Numbered from the stretch's first letter, positions 7,540-16,333 are shown. The stretch: DNA of 64,000 nt from Bradyrhizobium betae (GCF_004123905.1 NZ_MZXW01000035.1:534802-598801); one strand, 5' to 3'. Numbers and translations: made by a program. Notes: generated by a model not told the origin, from the letters alone.

Positions 7540-9279
7540 GTGACATCCTTTGGACGCGTGATTTCGGTTCGCGGATCGCTCGCCCGGGTCGGGCTTCTGG
7601 CGGAAAGCCGGATGCCGGTCTCGGAAGTTCGGGCCACCGTCGGCCGGTTCGTCAGCATCCGCTGCGCCAGCTCGGTCATCGTTGCCATGATCACCGAGGT
7701 GTCCTGCGAGAACCTCTCGAGCAGCGACAATTTGATCGCGATCGCCTCAGTCGACTTGCTCGGCGAGATCCTCAACGCCGCCGACAAGGCCAAATTCCAG
7801 CGCGGCGTCACCAATTATCCGACCATCGGCGATTCCGTCGACTTGATCACCAGCCAGGAGCTGCGCACGATCTACGCGCCGACCGGGTCGGACCAGATCA
7901 ATGTCGGCTTCCTGCAGCAGGATCGCTCGGTCATCGCCTATGTCGATATCGAGGAAATGCTGTCCAAGCACTTTGCGGTGCTCGGATCGACCGGCGTCGG
8001 CAAATCCACCGGCGTGTCGCTGCTGCTCAACGAGATCCTGAAAGCGCGCCCGAACCTGCGCATCTTCCTGCTCGACGTGCACAACGAATATGGCCGCTGC
8101 TTCGGCGACCGCGCGCTGGTGCTCAACCCGCGGAACCTGAAGCTGCCGTTCTGGCTGTTCAATTTCGAGGAAATCGTCGACGTGCTGTTCGGCGGCCGCG
8201 CCGGCGTGCCCGAGGAGCTCGACGTCCTCGCCGAGGTGATCCCGATCGCCAAGGGCATCTACACGCAGTACCAGAACGCCGATCGCCTCGGCCTCAAGCG
8301 CATCGATCCAAAACAGATCGGCTTCACCGTCGATACGCCGGTGCCCTACCGCCTGGTCGATCTGATCTCGCTGATCGACGAGCGCATGGGCAAGCTGGAA
8401 AACCGCTCCTCGCGCATCATCTATCACAAGCTGATCTCGCGCATCGAAGCGGTGCGCAACGACCCGCGCTACGCCTTCATGTTCGACAACGCCAATGTCG
8501 GCGGCGACACCATGGCCGAGGTGATCAGCCATCTGTTCCGCCTGCCCGCCAACGGCAAGCCGATGACGGTGATGCAGCTCGCGGGCTTTCCGGCCGAGGT
8601 CATCGATTCCGTCGTCTCGGTGCTGTGCCGCATGGCCTTCGACTTCGGCCTGTGGAGCGACGGGGTGTCGCCGATGCTGTTCGTTTGCGAGGAAGCCCAC
8701 CGTTACGCCTCCGCCGACCGCAATGTCGGCTTCGGGCCGACCCGCAAGGCGGTGTCGCGCATCGCCAAGGAAGGCCGTAAATACGGCGTCTATCTCGGCC
8801 TGATCACGCAGCGCCCGGCAGAACTCGACGCCACCATCATCTCCCAGTGCAACACGCTGTTCACGATGCGTCTTGCCAACGAACGCGACCAGGCGCTGCT
8901 GCGCGCCGCCGTGTCGGACGCGGCCGCGAACTTGCTCTCCTTCGTGCCATCGCTCGGCACCCGCGAGGTGCTGGCCTTCGGCGAAGGCGTCGCACTGCCG
9001 ACCCGCCTGCGCTTCAAGGAGGTGCCGCCGCACCAATTGCCGCGCGGCGAGGCCACCATCTCGAGCGTGCCGTCGGTGACATCAGGCCACGACATGCATT
9101 TCGTCGGCGCGGTGCTCGAACGCTGGCGCGGCGCCACCTCGCAGCGCGACACGCCGAACGACCCGGTGTTCTCCGCCCCGCCGGCCAAGACGCTCGCCCC
9201 GGCCGAGACACCGATGCTGCAGCCCTCGATGGGGCTCGATCCGGATCGCTTCTCGCTGCTGAAGAAGCCGCTGCGGTAG
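7540..9279 (+). CDS. HerA-type ATPase (DUF87 family)
   Basis: The protein is 579 residues from the GTG at 7540, which follows an AGG at 7527; a TTG at 7522 would add six residues. An N-terminal beta-barrel region begins with FGRVISVRGS. The Walker A motif GSTGVGKST is at 149-157 and the Walker B LFVCEEAH has glutamates 384-385. HerA proteins are hexameric DNA translocases that usually work with the nuclease NurA; no nuclease gene is adjacent here. The C-terminal 60 residues are proline- and serine-rich and probably disordered. It is a single-gene unit followed by a palindromic repeat. Its role in repair, segregation or defence cannot be told from this context. Confidence 0.85.
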   Translation: MTSFGRVISVRGSLARVGLLAESRMPVSEVRATVGRFVSIRCASSVIVAMITEVSCENLSSSDNLIAIASVDLLGEILNAADKAKFQRGVTNYPTIGDSVDLITSQELRTIYAPTGSDQINVGFLQQDRSVIAYVDIEEMLSKHFAVLGSTGVGKSTGVSLLLNEILKARPNLRIFLLDVHNEYGRCFGDRALVLNPRNLKLPFWLFNFEEIVDVLFGGRAGVPEELDVLAEVIPIAKGIYTQYQNADRLGLKRIDPKQIGFTVDTPVPYRLVDLISLIDERMGKLENRSSRIIYHKLISRIEAVRNDPRYAFMFDNANVGGDTMAEVISHLFRLPANGKPMTVMQLAGFPAEVIDSVVSVLCRMAFDFGLWSDGVSPMLFVCEEAHRYASADRNVGFGPTRKAVSRIAKEGRKYGVYLGLITQRPAELDATIISQCNTLFTMRLANERDQALLRAAVSDAAANLLSFVPSLGTREVLAFGEGVALPTRLRFKEVPPHQLPRGEATISSVPSVTSGHDMHFVGAVLERWRGATSQRDTPNDPVFSAPPAKTLAPAETPMLQPSMGLDPDRFSLLKKPLR

Positions 9280-9280
9280 C

Positions 9281-9429
9281 ACAGTCCCGTGTCCCGGACG
9301 CGCTGCAGCGTGCAACGCTGCTGCGCAGATCCGGGACCCACGCCACAATCACCGCCCTCCAAAATTCTGGGCCCCGGCTCTGCAGCGCACCGCTGAAGAA
9401 GCGCTGCGCTGCGTCCGGGGCACGAGAGC
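9281..9429. repeat. Pair of inverted REP-like elements
   Basis: Two related blocks of about 62 bases, 9281-9343 and 9368-9429, lie in opposite orientation. Each is a GC-rich imperfect palindrome built around CCCGG, GCTGCAGCG and GCGCTGC-like pieces. The paired layout is BIME-like, and I recognise this sequence type from Bradyrhizobium intergenic regions. The first block begins directly after the HerA-type stop and may also serve in transcript termination. Confidence 0.65.
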
Positions 9430-9492
9430 AGCGCGTTGAGCCCGCCGCCCGCATCGACTATGGTTCCCGGCCCCAAGCCGGAATCCATCCCC

Positions 9493-10074
9493 ATGACAAA
9501 ACCCGCCGCGCAACGCTTCCCCGCTCCCGCCCTCGACACGCTGCCCGAGGACATCCGCACGCGCCTCCTCGGCGTGCAGGAAAAAAGCGGCTTCGTGCCG
9601 AACGTGTTCCTGACGCTGGCCTACCGCCCCGACGAGTTCCGCGCCTTCTTCGCCTATCATGACGCGCTGATGGAGAAGGACGGCGGCCTCAGCAAGGCCG
9701 AGCGCGAGATGATCGTGGTGGCGACCTCGGCGGCCAACCAGTGCCAATATTGCGTGATCGCGCATGGCGCGATCCTGCGCATCCGCGCCAAGAACCCGCT
9801 GATCGCAGACCAGGTCGCGGTGAACTACCGCAAGGCCGACATCACGCCGCGGCAAAAGGCGATGCTGGATTTCGCAATGAAGGTCTCGGCCGATGCGCAG
9901 CGCGTCTCGGAGGAGGATTTCGCAGCGCTCGCGCCCCACGGCTTCAGCGACGACGACATCTGGGACATCGCGGCGATCTCGGCCTTCTTCGCCCTGTCGA
10001 ATCGGCTGGCCAATTTCACAGGCATGCGGCCGAACGAGGAGTTCTACCTGATGGGACGTCTTCCCAAGAAGTGA
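9493..10074 (+). CDS. AhpD-fold peroxidase-related (carboxymuconolactone decarboxylase-like) protein
   Basis: The protein is 193 residues from the ATG at 9493; in-frame codons upstream lie inside the repeat and look non-coding. The redox motif is C84-Q-Y-C87 with H91 three residues on, the signature of AhpD-like alkylhydroperoxidases, in which the CXXC thiols and a proton-relay histidine reduce hydroperoxides. Length and the ALSNRLANFTGMRPN ending fit the peroxidase-related enzyme subgroup. No AhpC or thioredoxin partner is nearby. It is followed after ten bases by the MgtC-like gene, possibly in the same transcript. Confidence 0.85.
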   Translation: MTKPAAQRFPAPALDTLPEDIRTRLLGVQEKSGFVPNVFLTLAYRPDEFRAFFAYHDALMEKDGGLSKAEREMIVVATSAANQCQYCVIAHGAILRIRAKNPLIADQVAVNYRKADITPRQKAMLDFAMKVSADAQRVSEEDFAALAPHGFSDDDIWDIAAISAFFALSNRLANFTGMRPNEEFYLMGRLPKK

Positions 10075-10084
10075 CTGAAAAGCA

Positions 10085-10582
10085 ATGACGGAGCTCGACT
10101 GGCCTGAAATCATTGCGCGTCTCGGCACCGCGACTGTCGCTGCCGGAGCGGTCGGGCTCGATCGCGACCTGCACGGCAAGCCGATCGGGTTGAAGACGCT
10201 CGGCATCGTCGGCCTCTCCACCGCGACCGTGGTGCTGCTCGCCTTGCAGCTCGCCGAACCCGCCAAGGTCGCCGATGCGGCGAGCCGGGTGATCCAGGGC
10301 ATCCTCACCGGCATCGGTTTTCTCGGCGCCGGCGTCATCGTGCACCAGAGCACGGGATTTCGTGTCCGCGGCCTGACCAGCGCCGCCTGCACCTTTCTCG
10401 CCGCCTGCCTCGGCATCGTCTGCGGTGCCGGGCAATGGAAGATCGTCGTCGTCGCGCTGGCGCTGGCCTTCGTTCTGCTGACAATCGGCCGCCGCATCGA
10501 ACGCCGGCTGCACCGGATCCTCGGCGGCAAGGACGAGACGCGCAGCTCTGAGACGTCGCCGGACGCGCCACCGCGGACCTAG
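10085..10582 (+). CDS. MgtC/SapB family membrane protein
   Basis: The protein is 165 residues. The N-terminal half carries the family pattern GLDRDLHGKPIGLKT, and a central helix reads GFLGAGVIV followed by VRGLTSAAC, both typical of MgtC/SapB proteins. About four hydrophobic segments lie in the first 135 residues, then a charged tail. MgtC proteins influence magnesium homeostasis, membrane potential and intracellular survival by an incompletely settled mechanism. The start at 10085 lies ten bases after the upstream stop with only a weak ribosome site, which suggests coupling. Confidence 0.85.
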   Translation: MTELDWPEIIARLGTATVAAGAVGLDRDLHGKPIGLKTLGIVGLSTATVVLLALQLAEPAKVADAASRVIQGILTGIGFLGAGVIVHQSTGFRVRGLTSAACTFLAACLGIVCGAGQWKIVVVALALAFVLLTIGRRIERRLHRILGGKDETRSSETSPDAPPRT

Positions 10583-10615
10583 TCCGGCTGTATCAGCACA
10601 CGGCCTTCGCATCCG

Positions 10616-10783
10616 TCACGTCCTTCGCCGCTGGCTCCAGAAACTTCCCAAACCGACGATAGCGGTGACGAGCAGAACGGCGACAAAGGTCTGGATGATG
10701 GTGAAGTTCAGCGCATCACGCGCAACGAACAGCGCGGTGATGGCGCCGGCAACGACGAAAAGAATGCGAAAGATCGCGCTCAC
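10616..10783 (-). CDS. Small membrane protein, unknown function
   Basis: The protein is 55 residues, with two predicted hydrophobic helices (about 3-20 and 28-48) and a basic WSQRRRT tail. A GGAG eight bases ahead supports the GTG at 10783; a TTG at 10801 is also in frame but would place the ribosome site inside the gene. I do not recognise the family. It is convergent with the MgtC-like gene. Confidence 0.6.
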   Translation of the reverse strand: MSAIFRILFVVAGAITALFVARDALNFTIIQTFVAVLLVTAIVGLGSFWSQRRRT

Positions 10784-10867
10784 GGTGAGGTCTCCGGGCA
10801 ATCATGCCGGCAGACCTTAACAGTGCGCATCCCAGTGGATTTGCGGGAGATCAAGCCCGTCCGCGTC

Positions 10868-11098
10868 CTAGGCCTCCTCGACCTCGAGCGTGATCGACAC
10901 TTTCAGGAACGGCGCGCCCTCCTCGCGGACGTCGACGACGATGCGATGCGAGCTGCCGGTGGTGAAGGCGTCGCGGGCGATCGAGGCGCCGGTCAGCACC
11001 GCCTCCTTGCGTGCGGCGTTCCCGTCGGCAAAAACCCGGCCGTCCTCGTCCGGAGTGAGATGGCCGTTCTCGTGAATGTCGAAATGGAATCGCGGCAT
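10868..11098 (-). CDS. DUF6894-type small protein
   Basis: The protein is 76 residues. The MPRFHFDIHENGHLTPDEDGR opening and the following alanine-rich helix match a small family very common in Bradyrhizobium, in which F-x-F-H/D strands are followed by D-x-x-G. No function is known. Its GAGGG ribosome site overlaps the stop of the upstream Crp/Fnr gene, nine bases away, so the two are likely one transcript. Confidence 0.75.
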   Translation of the reverse strand: MPRFHFDIHENGHLTPDEDGRVFADGNAARKEAVLTGASIARDAFTTGSSHRIVVDVREEGAPFLKVSITLEVEEA

Positions 11099-11107
11099 CG
11101 GGCGCCC

Positions 11108-11887
11108 TCAAAGCGTTGGCGACTGGTGCAGATAACGGTTGTCAAAATCCGCCAATTCCAAAAATTTGCGTTCGTCCAGTACGGTGACCCGGCCGCGGTG
11201 CAGATCGACGATGCCTTCCTGGCGCAATTGCTTGATGACGCGGTTGGCGTGCACGGCGGTGATCCCCAGGGCTTCGCCGATCTGCTCCTGCGTCAGCGGC
11301 ATCTCGAAATTGTTGCCGTCCAGGCGGCCGATGATCCTGAGTCGCTCACGCAGTTCGATCATGACATGGGCAAGACGCGCGGGCGCCGGGCGCTGGCCGA
11401 CATTGACGATCCATTCGCGGAACATCGCGGAGTCAATCAGCGTGTCCCGCCAGAACATCTCGGCGACAACCGGCCGACGGCGATGCAGCCTTTGCAGCGT
11501 TTCGTGGCTGATGAAGCCGAGGGTCGACGGCGTCAGCGTCGCGAGGTCATGATCCATCACGTGCAGGAACAGGCTCATCAGGTCCGGAATCTCGCCGGGG
11601 ATATGGATCGAGAGGATCTGCCGCTTGCCGTTCGCGATCGTCTTGGAGCGTGCGCAAAAACCGTCGGCGATCAGGCAGCAGTTGGTCGCCCGCTCGCCAT
11701 CACGTACCACAGGCTGTTCCGCCGGGAAGTGCCGGACGGAAATCGGAAGGGCTTCGATCTCCGCGATGTCCTCGTCTGCAATTGCGGAGGAGATGCGCAG
11801 ACGCTTGATAAGCGCCGCGCGGATCGCATCGCTGGGCACGGCTCCCTCCGGACCAAAAATTCGAACTCGTGGCAATTTGCGAGTCAT
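11108..11887 (-). CDS. Crp/Fnr family transcriptional regulator
   Basis: The protein is 259 residues. Residues about 35-160 form a cyclic-nucleotide-binding-type barrel, and the C-terminal winged helix contains PLTQEQIGEALGITAVHANRVIKQL, the usual Crp/Fnr DNA-recognition helix. The N-terminus lacks the cysteine cluster of true Fnr; the only cysteines are at about 70 and 78, so oxygen sensing by an iron-sulfur cluster is unlikely. It probably forms an operon with the DUF6894 gene. The target genes are unknown. Confidence 0.86.
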   Translation of the reverse strand: MTRKLPRVRIFGPEGAVPSDAIRAALIKRLRISSAIADEDIAEIEALPISVRHFPAEQPVVRDGERATNCCLIADGFCARSKTIANGKRQILSIHIPGEIPDLMSLFLHVMDHDLATLTPSTLGFISHETLQRLHRRRPVVAEMFWRDTLIDSAMFREWIVNVGQRPAPARLAHVMIELRERLRIIGRLDGNNFEMPLTQEQIGEALGITAVHANRVIKQLRQEGIVDLHRGRVTVLDERKFLELADFDNRYLHQSPTL

Positions 11888-12000
11888 CGAACTCGCGGCG
11901 CCATCCTATGAAAAGCCCGCGATCGGTTCGCAGTTCCAACAAAAGTTAAGGACGGTGCTTGCCGGGGCGTGATTGTGTTTGGTGCAGGAAAGGGCAATTC

Positions 12001-12204
12001 ATGACCAAGAAGCGCAATCGCACGCGACCGGTCCTCTCACTCCAGGAGCGCCTGAACAAATTCACCCAGGACGCCCGCGCCGCCGCCAGAAGGCTGCCAG
12101 CCGGTGTCGAGCGCCACGCGCTGTTGCAAAAGGTGCGCGACGGCGAAGCCGCCGCCGAGATGGAGCGCATGCTGTCGTCACCTCGCGTTCAAGACCCGAA
12201 ATGA
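12001..12204 (+). CDS. Small conserved-looking hydrophilic protein
   Basis: The protein is 67 residues from the ATG at 12001, preceded by AGGAAAGGG. It is rich in Arg, Lys and Ala with an SLQERLNKFTQDARAAARRLP helix. I recognise similar short proteins in Bradyrhizobium genomes but no function. It is divergent from the Crp/Fnr gene. Confidence 0.6.
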   Translation: MTKKRNRTRPVLSLQERLNKFTQDARAAARRLPAGVERHALLQKVRDGEAAAEMERMLSSPRVQDPK

Positions 12205-12238
12205 CCAGCGTCGCCTGCGGCTGCGAAGCGCTATGCCG

Positions 12239-12382
12239 CTAGCGCTTGCCCATCAACTCGAGCGCCGGGGCAAAGCGCTCGGAGAATGTCAACGTCTTGG
12301 CGTGATGAACCGCGGCGAACGATGCCGAGATTCCCGCTGAAGCGACCGCGAGCAAGGCAATAACGAAAACCAGACGGCGCAT
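12239..12382 (-). CDS. Small exported or membrane-anchored protein
   Basis: The protein is 47 residues. MRRLVFVIALLAVASAGISA is a signal-peptide-like N-terminus, possibly cleaved after SFA, leaving about 24 residues. An AGGAGG just ahead of the ATG at 12382 supports translation strongly. No family is recognised. The in-frame upstream extension to 12520 has no coding character. Confidence 0.55.
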   Translation of the reverse strand: MRRLVFVIALLAVASAGISASFAAVHHAKTLTFSERFAPALELMGKR

Positions 12383-12656
12383 GTCCGCCTCCTGTGTAAA
12401 CTCCACCACCCGATAGAGATGGGACGGCTTTGTTTCAGGACGGTTTCGTCGCCGCTGAAAATGACTTCGCTCAAGCGCCTGTGATGACATCCGGCTTATC
12501 GGGCCGCCCGCCGTAACCAACTCATAAGTATTGCCGTCGTCTTGCAGCGGGCGCGAGCCGCATCGGGAATTAGGAGCGCGCCATCACGATCGTGAATCGC
12601 AAGACGACCGCGACAAGCAGCGTCTGATGAAGTGCGGAGTGATCGAGGATACTCAA

Positions 12657-12812
12657 ATGAAAATCGTCATCCGGAAGCTCAATGGTCTGTGGCACCTGAT
12701 CGTCGGGGCAAGCCAGATCCGAACGCCGTTCCTGGAAACCCAGGACCGCGCGCTGGTCGTGACTTACGCCCGTCGCGCTTATCCTGGCGCCAAGATCTTC
12801 CAGCGCGACTGA
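12657..12812 (+). CDS. Small hypothetical protein (51 aa)
   Basis: The predicted beta-rich protein MKIVIRKLNGLWHLIVGA... starts at 12657 with a GAGGA ribosome site about eight bases upstream. It resembles in size and style short DUF2188-like proteins, but I cannot assign it. It is convergent with the ParB-like gene. Confidence 0.5.
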   Translation: MKIVIRKLNGLWHLIVGASQIRTPFLETQDRALVVTYARRAYPGAKIFQRD

Positions 12813-12828
12813 TGCGAGCGTTGCGCGC

Positions 12829-13458
12829 CTAATCGTCCTCCGCCGGGCCGCACCAGCCCGGCAGATAGATCGCATCCTTGCTCTTGGCCGCGGCCAAACC
12901 CTTTTCGAGCGCCTTGTCGAAATTGGCATCCACCGCCTTGCGCGACAATTTCCGGCGCAGATAGTCGGCCCACAGGAATTCGGAGAACGGCGTGGTGTCC
13001 TTGGCGAAGCCGCCCATGCGGCGCAGCTCGCCGGCAAGGCTCCGGAACGGATCGTCCTTGAGATCGACGACCGATTTCGGCAGGTCGCGGAACGGACGCC
13101 GCTCGCCCTTGGCATCGTAGGGATAGACCCAGCGCTTGTTGTCCATCACGCCCCAGAACGCCTCGCGCTCGACCATCCTGAGATCGCCCACGACGGTCAC
13201 CAGCACCTGCTTGACGCCCTCGTCATGCAGCGCGCGGCCGAGATGATGATGGTCGATCACGTAATAGCGCCCGTCAGGTCCGTGGACGACGGGGATCATG
13301 TGGGTGCCGAGCAGGTCGGATTGCTTATTCTTGCCATGCTCGCGCCAACGCTTGCGCTTCTCCTTGACCTCGCGCATGCCGACCGTCATCTGCGTCGGCC
13401 GAAGCGACAGGATCGGCACCGGGTGCACTCGCGGTTCGCGCGCGTTGGTGGTGGTCAT
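12829..13458 (-). CDS. ParB-like nuclease-domain protein (PF08857 type)
   Basis: The protein is 209 residues from the ATG at 13458; upstream in-frame sequence lacks coding character. The N-terminal part reads HPVPILSLRPTQMTVGMREV, followed by a VIDHHHLGRAL segment, the hallmark of the ParBc_2 group, a ParB/sulfiredoxin-fold family distinct from chromosome-partitioning ParB. No DNA-binding helix-turn-helix is apparent and no parA is nearby, so a partitioning role is unlikely. The C-terminus ends in a short PGWCGPAEDD tail. Function is unknown. Confidence 0.78.
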   Translation of the reverse strand: MTTTNAREPRVHPVPILSLRPTQMTVGMREVKEKRKRWREHGKNKQSDLLGTHMIPVVHGPDGRYYVIDHHHLGRALHDEGVKQVLVTVVGDLRMVEREAFWGVMDNKRWVYPYDAKGERRPFRDLPKSVVDLKDDPFRSLAGELRRMGGFAKDTTPFSEFLWADYLRRKLSRKAVDANFDKALEKGLAAAKSKDAIYLPGWCGPAEDD

Positions 13459-13774
13459 GGTCGAAGAGTCCCTCGCATCGTTGGACCGGCGGACCGGGTT
13501 CCCCGGACTATGCCACGAGCATCGCGGCGGCAAAATGCGTTCGGTCGGGGCGCGGATCACAAGCCGCTGTTCACGCGTGCGGGTTCGATGTCGGTTGCTG
13601 CAACGCAACCCGCGCATTCCTGACGCCGGGATGACAGCGCCACGCCGCGACCGCTCGCAGCCCCATGAAAGATAGTGCGAAAGCGCAATGCACGTGCGCG
13701 TTGAGAAGATTTCCTGCAATGCTTTCACCACGTGTGCTATCTAAAAATCGCTGCTTCGGAGTGATCCTCACACC
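13459..13774. other. Gene-free intergenic stretch
   Basis: These 316 bases lie between the divergent ParB-like and small membrane protein genes and should carry both promoters. The GTTGCTGCAAC piece near 13598 shows local symmetry, and the 13680-13770 part is noticeably more AT-rich. I see no convincing gene, RNA or strong operator. Confidence 0.4.
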
Positions 13775-14122
13775 ATGAAAATCCAGCGGCCCATAAGCTC
13801 GGATGACGAGCACCGGGTGCTCCAATTCAGGCCGCGCACCTCGCCTTCCCCGGCGGTCCACCGGGGCAACGGCACCGTGCGGCCGTTGCGCATCGCACCC
13901 GAGCCCGAGCCGCTCGACCTGTCCCGCTACGAGCAGCCTCGCACCGAGCCGAACGAATTCCGCCACCGCATGCTCGCCAACATCGCAGCTCTCGCCTTCA
14001 CCATCGCGCTGACCGCGATCGGGATCTGGCTCGCCGTGAGCATCGCCGACCTCAGGCGGACCCAGGATTGCGTGCTGATGGGCCGCCGCGACTGCGTCAA
14101 GATCACGACGCCGCACATCTAG
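13775..14122 (+). CDS. Single-pass membrane protein, unknown function
   Basis: The protein is 115 residues. A proline- and arginine-rich, probably cytoplasmic first half is followed by one transmembrane helix at about 69-91 (IAALAFTIALTAIGIWLAV) and a short tail containing CVLMGRRDCVKI, whose two cysteines could form a disulfide if periplasmic. I recall similar proteins in Bradyrhizobium annotated only as hypothetical. It precedes the lipid A acyl chain cluster but is separated from it by more than 200 bases. Confidence 0.65.
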   Translation: MKIQRPISSDDEHRVLQFRPRTSPSPAVHRGNGTVRPLRIAPEPEPLDLSRYEQPRTEPNEFRHRMLANIAALAFTIALTAIGIWLAVSIADLRRTQDCVLMGRRDCVKITTPHI

Positions 14123-14344
14123 GCCCCGCCCGCCGCCGGTCCCCGGCAAAATGGGTTCTGGCAGGCGTCCCCAGCCCTGTCCCCCGCCCCGTCCGGCTCC
14201 ATTGAACTCAGGGCGGCGCTCCGTTATACGGGCTCTCGACCCGGCCAGAGGGGGGTTTGAGGGCGTCATCGGGGCGCGATGCCCAACCCACCGTTCCACT
14301 CTGGAAAATCTGACAAATACCCGCAATATATCAAAGGCTTAGTG

Positions 14345-14632
14345 ATGTCCTCCACATTCGATCAGGTCGCTACGATCATCGCTGAAACCTGCGACATCCC
14401 GCGCGACACGATCACGCCGGATAGCCACGCCATCGATGACCTCGGCATCGACAGCCTCGATTTCCTCGATATCGCCTTTGCGATCGACAAGCAGTTCGGC
14501 ATCAAGCTGCCGCTCGAAAAGTGGACCCAGGAGGTCAACGACGGCAAGGCGACCACGGAACAGTATTTCGTGTTGAAGAATCTGTGCGCCCGCATCGACG
14601 AACTGGTTGCCGCCAAGGGCGCGAGCGCCTAA
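14345..14632 (+). CDS. acpXL: Acyl carrier protein AcpXL
   Basis: The protein is 95 residues from the ATG at 14345. GIDSLDF carries the 4'-phosphopantetheine serine, S37. Length and sequence fit AcpXL, the dedicated carrier on which the very long (C26-C28) hydroxy fatty acid of rhizobial lipid A is built, rather than the general AcpP. It heads a five-gene run (acpXL, fabZ-like, two ketosynthases, lpxXL) with short gaps, so a single operon is likely; its promoter should lie in 14123-14344. The AT-rich AAATCTGACAAATACCCGCAA stretch just ahead may be part of it. Confidence 0.93.
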   Translation: MSSTFDQVATIIAETCDIPRDTITPDSHAIDDLGIDSLDFLDIAFAIDKQFGIKLPLEKWTQEVNDGKATTEQYFVLKNLCARIDELVAAKGASA

Positions 14633-14642
14633 TCGGGCGATC

Positions 14643-15113
14643 ATGCAACTCGAATACTTCCACATGATCGATCGCATCGTCGACCTCAAGGTCGACGAGA
14701 AGACGATCGTCGTCGAAGCCCAGGTCCCCAAGGAGAGCACCATCTTCGAGGGTCACTTCCCGGGCTATCCCTTGATGCCGGGCGTGCTCCTGATCGAATC
14801 GATGGCACAGGCCTCGGGCTTTCTCCTGCTTGGCGTCTTGAAGTTCGAGCGCATGCCGATTCTCGCCGCCGTGAAGGAAGCCAAGGTGCGCGGCTCGGTG
14901 TTTCCGGGTGACCTGATGACCCTCGAGGCAAGCGTGGCCCATGAGGGCTCGGGCTATGCGATGACCGAGGCCAAGATCCGGGTCGGCGGCAAGCTGCGTG
15001 CGAACTCGCAGCTCACCTTCACGCTGATCCCCTTCCCCAATTCCGATATGCGCGGATACATGGACGCGGTCGCACAACGCGTCGGCTTTCCGCTACAGGC
15101 CGTATCGCCATGA
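14643..15113 (+). CDS. fabZXL: 3-hydroxyacyl-ACP dehydratase (FabZ-like, VLCFA-specific)
   Basis: The protein is 156 residues, a single hot-dog domain. The active-site stretch EGHFPGYPLMPGVLLIE supplies H38 and E52, the catalytic pair of FabZ dehydratases. Its position between acpXL and the ketosynthases points to the dehydration step in elongation of the very long acyl chain for lipid A. It starts ten bases after the acpXL stop and overlaps the next gene by four bases (ATGA). Confidence 0.9.
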   Translation: MQLEYFHMIDRIVDLKVDEKTIVVEAQVPKESTIFEGHFPGYPLMPGVLLIESMAQASGFLLLGVLKFERMPILAAVKEAKVRGSVFPGDLMTLEASVAHEGSGYAMTEAKIRVGGKLRANSQLTFTLIPFPNSDMRGYMDAVAQRVGFPLQAVSP

Positions 15114-16315
15114 CCGACACCGCTGCGAAGCCCGGCCAGACGGAAGTCTGGATCACCGGCATTGGACTTGCGACCTCGCTCGGCGAGGGTCTCGACGCCA
15201 ACTGGGCCGCGCTCCAGGAGAAGCGCATCAATGTCGATGAGAAGGGCTTTGCGCCCTTCATCGTGCATCCCCTGATGCCGGTGACCTTCGACAGCCAGAT
15301 CCCGAAGAAGGGCGACCAGCGCCAGATGGAAGCCTGGCAGCGCATCGGCGTCTATGCCGCGGGCCTGGCGCTCGACTCGGCCGGCATCAAGGGCAACAAG
15401 GACATCCTGTCGAAGATCGACATGGTGGTGGCCGCCGGCGGCGGCGAACGCGATCTCAACGTCGACACCGGCGTGCTGACTGCCGAGGCCAAGGGCGCCA
15501 ATGCGCCGGGCTTCCTCAACGAGCGGCTGATGAGCGACCTGCGGCCGACGCTGTTCCTGGCCCAGCTCTCCAATCTGCTCGCCGGCAACATCGCCATCGT
15601 CAACGGTCTGGGCGGTACCTCGCGCACCTTCATGGGCGAAGAGGTCGCCGGCGCCGATGCCGCGCGCATCGCGCTGTCGCGCATCGCCTCGGGCGAGAGC
15701 GACATCGCGCTGGTCGGCGGCTCGCATAATGGCGAGCGCAAGGACCTGATGGTCCTCTACGAATTCGGCGACTTTAACCTCAAGAACAAGTTCGCACCCG
15801 TCTGGGCGCGCAAGGACCACGCCGGCTTCGCGCTCGGCTCGGCCGGCGCCTTCCTGGTGCTGGAATCGAGGGCCCACGCCGAAGCGCGCGGCGCCAAGCC
15901 CTACGCAAAGCTGTCGAGCGTGGTGACTGATCTGGCCCGACGCAAGCAGTCCGGCGACATGGAAGCGACGCTGGAGAAGCTTTGGGACAAGCTGCCCAAG
16001 CGCGAGGGCAAGGGCGCGATCATCTCGGGCGCAACCGGTGCGGAGCCGGCGACGAGCGAGGAGCGCGGCTTCCTGAAGCAGCACACCGACTTCCCCGTGC
16101 GTTCGACCGGTACGATGTTCGGTCACACCATGGAAACGCAATTTCCGCTCGGCCTTGCGCTGGCCGCGCTGTCGATCTCGCGCGGCGCGCTGTTCCCGCC
16201 GAACGATTCCACGGGGACCGAGATTGAAATGCAGGGAGCGCCCACCCAGATTGTGGTGGTGGGGGCCGGACACTGGCGCGGCGAAGGCATGGCGCTGGTC
16301 GAGGCCGTAAGCTAG
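15110..16315 (+). CDS. fabF2XL: Beta-ketoacyl-ACP synthase-like protein with degenerate active site (FabF2XL position)
   Basis: The protein is 401 residues with a thiolase-fold ketosynthase sequence. At the place of the catalytic TACAS cysteine it reads NGLGGTSRTF (165-174), and where the first histidine motif NAHGT should be it reads GATGAEPAT (307-315). Only the second histidine, in FGHTMET (H339), remains. This resembles chain-length-factor subunits of type II polyketide synthases, which pair with an active ketosynthase. Here the active partner is the next gene, 18 bases downstream. A regulatory or length-measuring role is inferred, not shown. Confidence 0.85.
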   Translation: MTDTAAKPGQTEVWITGIGLATSLGEGLDANWAALQEKRINVDEKGFAPFIVHPLMPVTFDSQIPKKGDQRQMEAWQRIGVYAAGLALDSAGIKGNKDILSKIDMVVAAGGGERDLNVDTGVLTAEAKGANAPGFLNERLMSDLRPTLFLAQLSNLLAGNIAIVNGLGGTSRTFMGEEVAGADAARIALSRIASGESDIALVGGSHNGERKDLMVLYEFGDFNLKNKFAPVWARKDHAGFALGSAGAFLVLESRAHAEARGAKPYAKLSSVVTDLARRKQSGDMEATLEKLWDKLPKREGKGAIISGATGAEPATSEERGFLKQHTDFPVRSTGTMFGHTMETQFPLGLALAALSISRGALFPPNDSTGTEIEMQGAPTQIVVVGAGHWRGEGMALVEAVS

Positions 16316-16333
16316 TTCAAGCGGGGGATCGAC

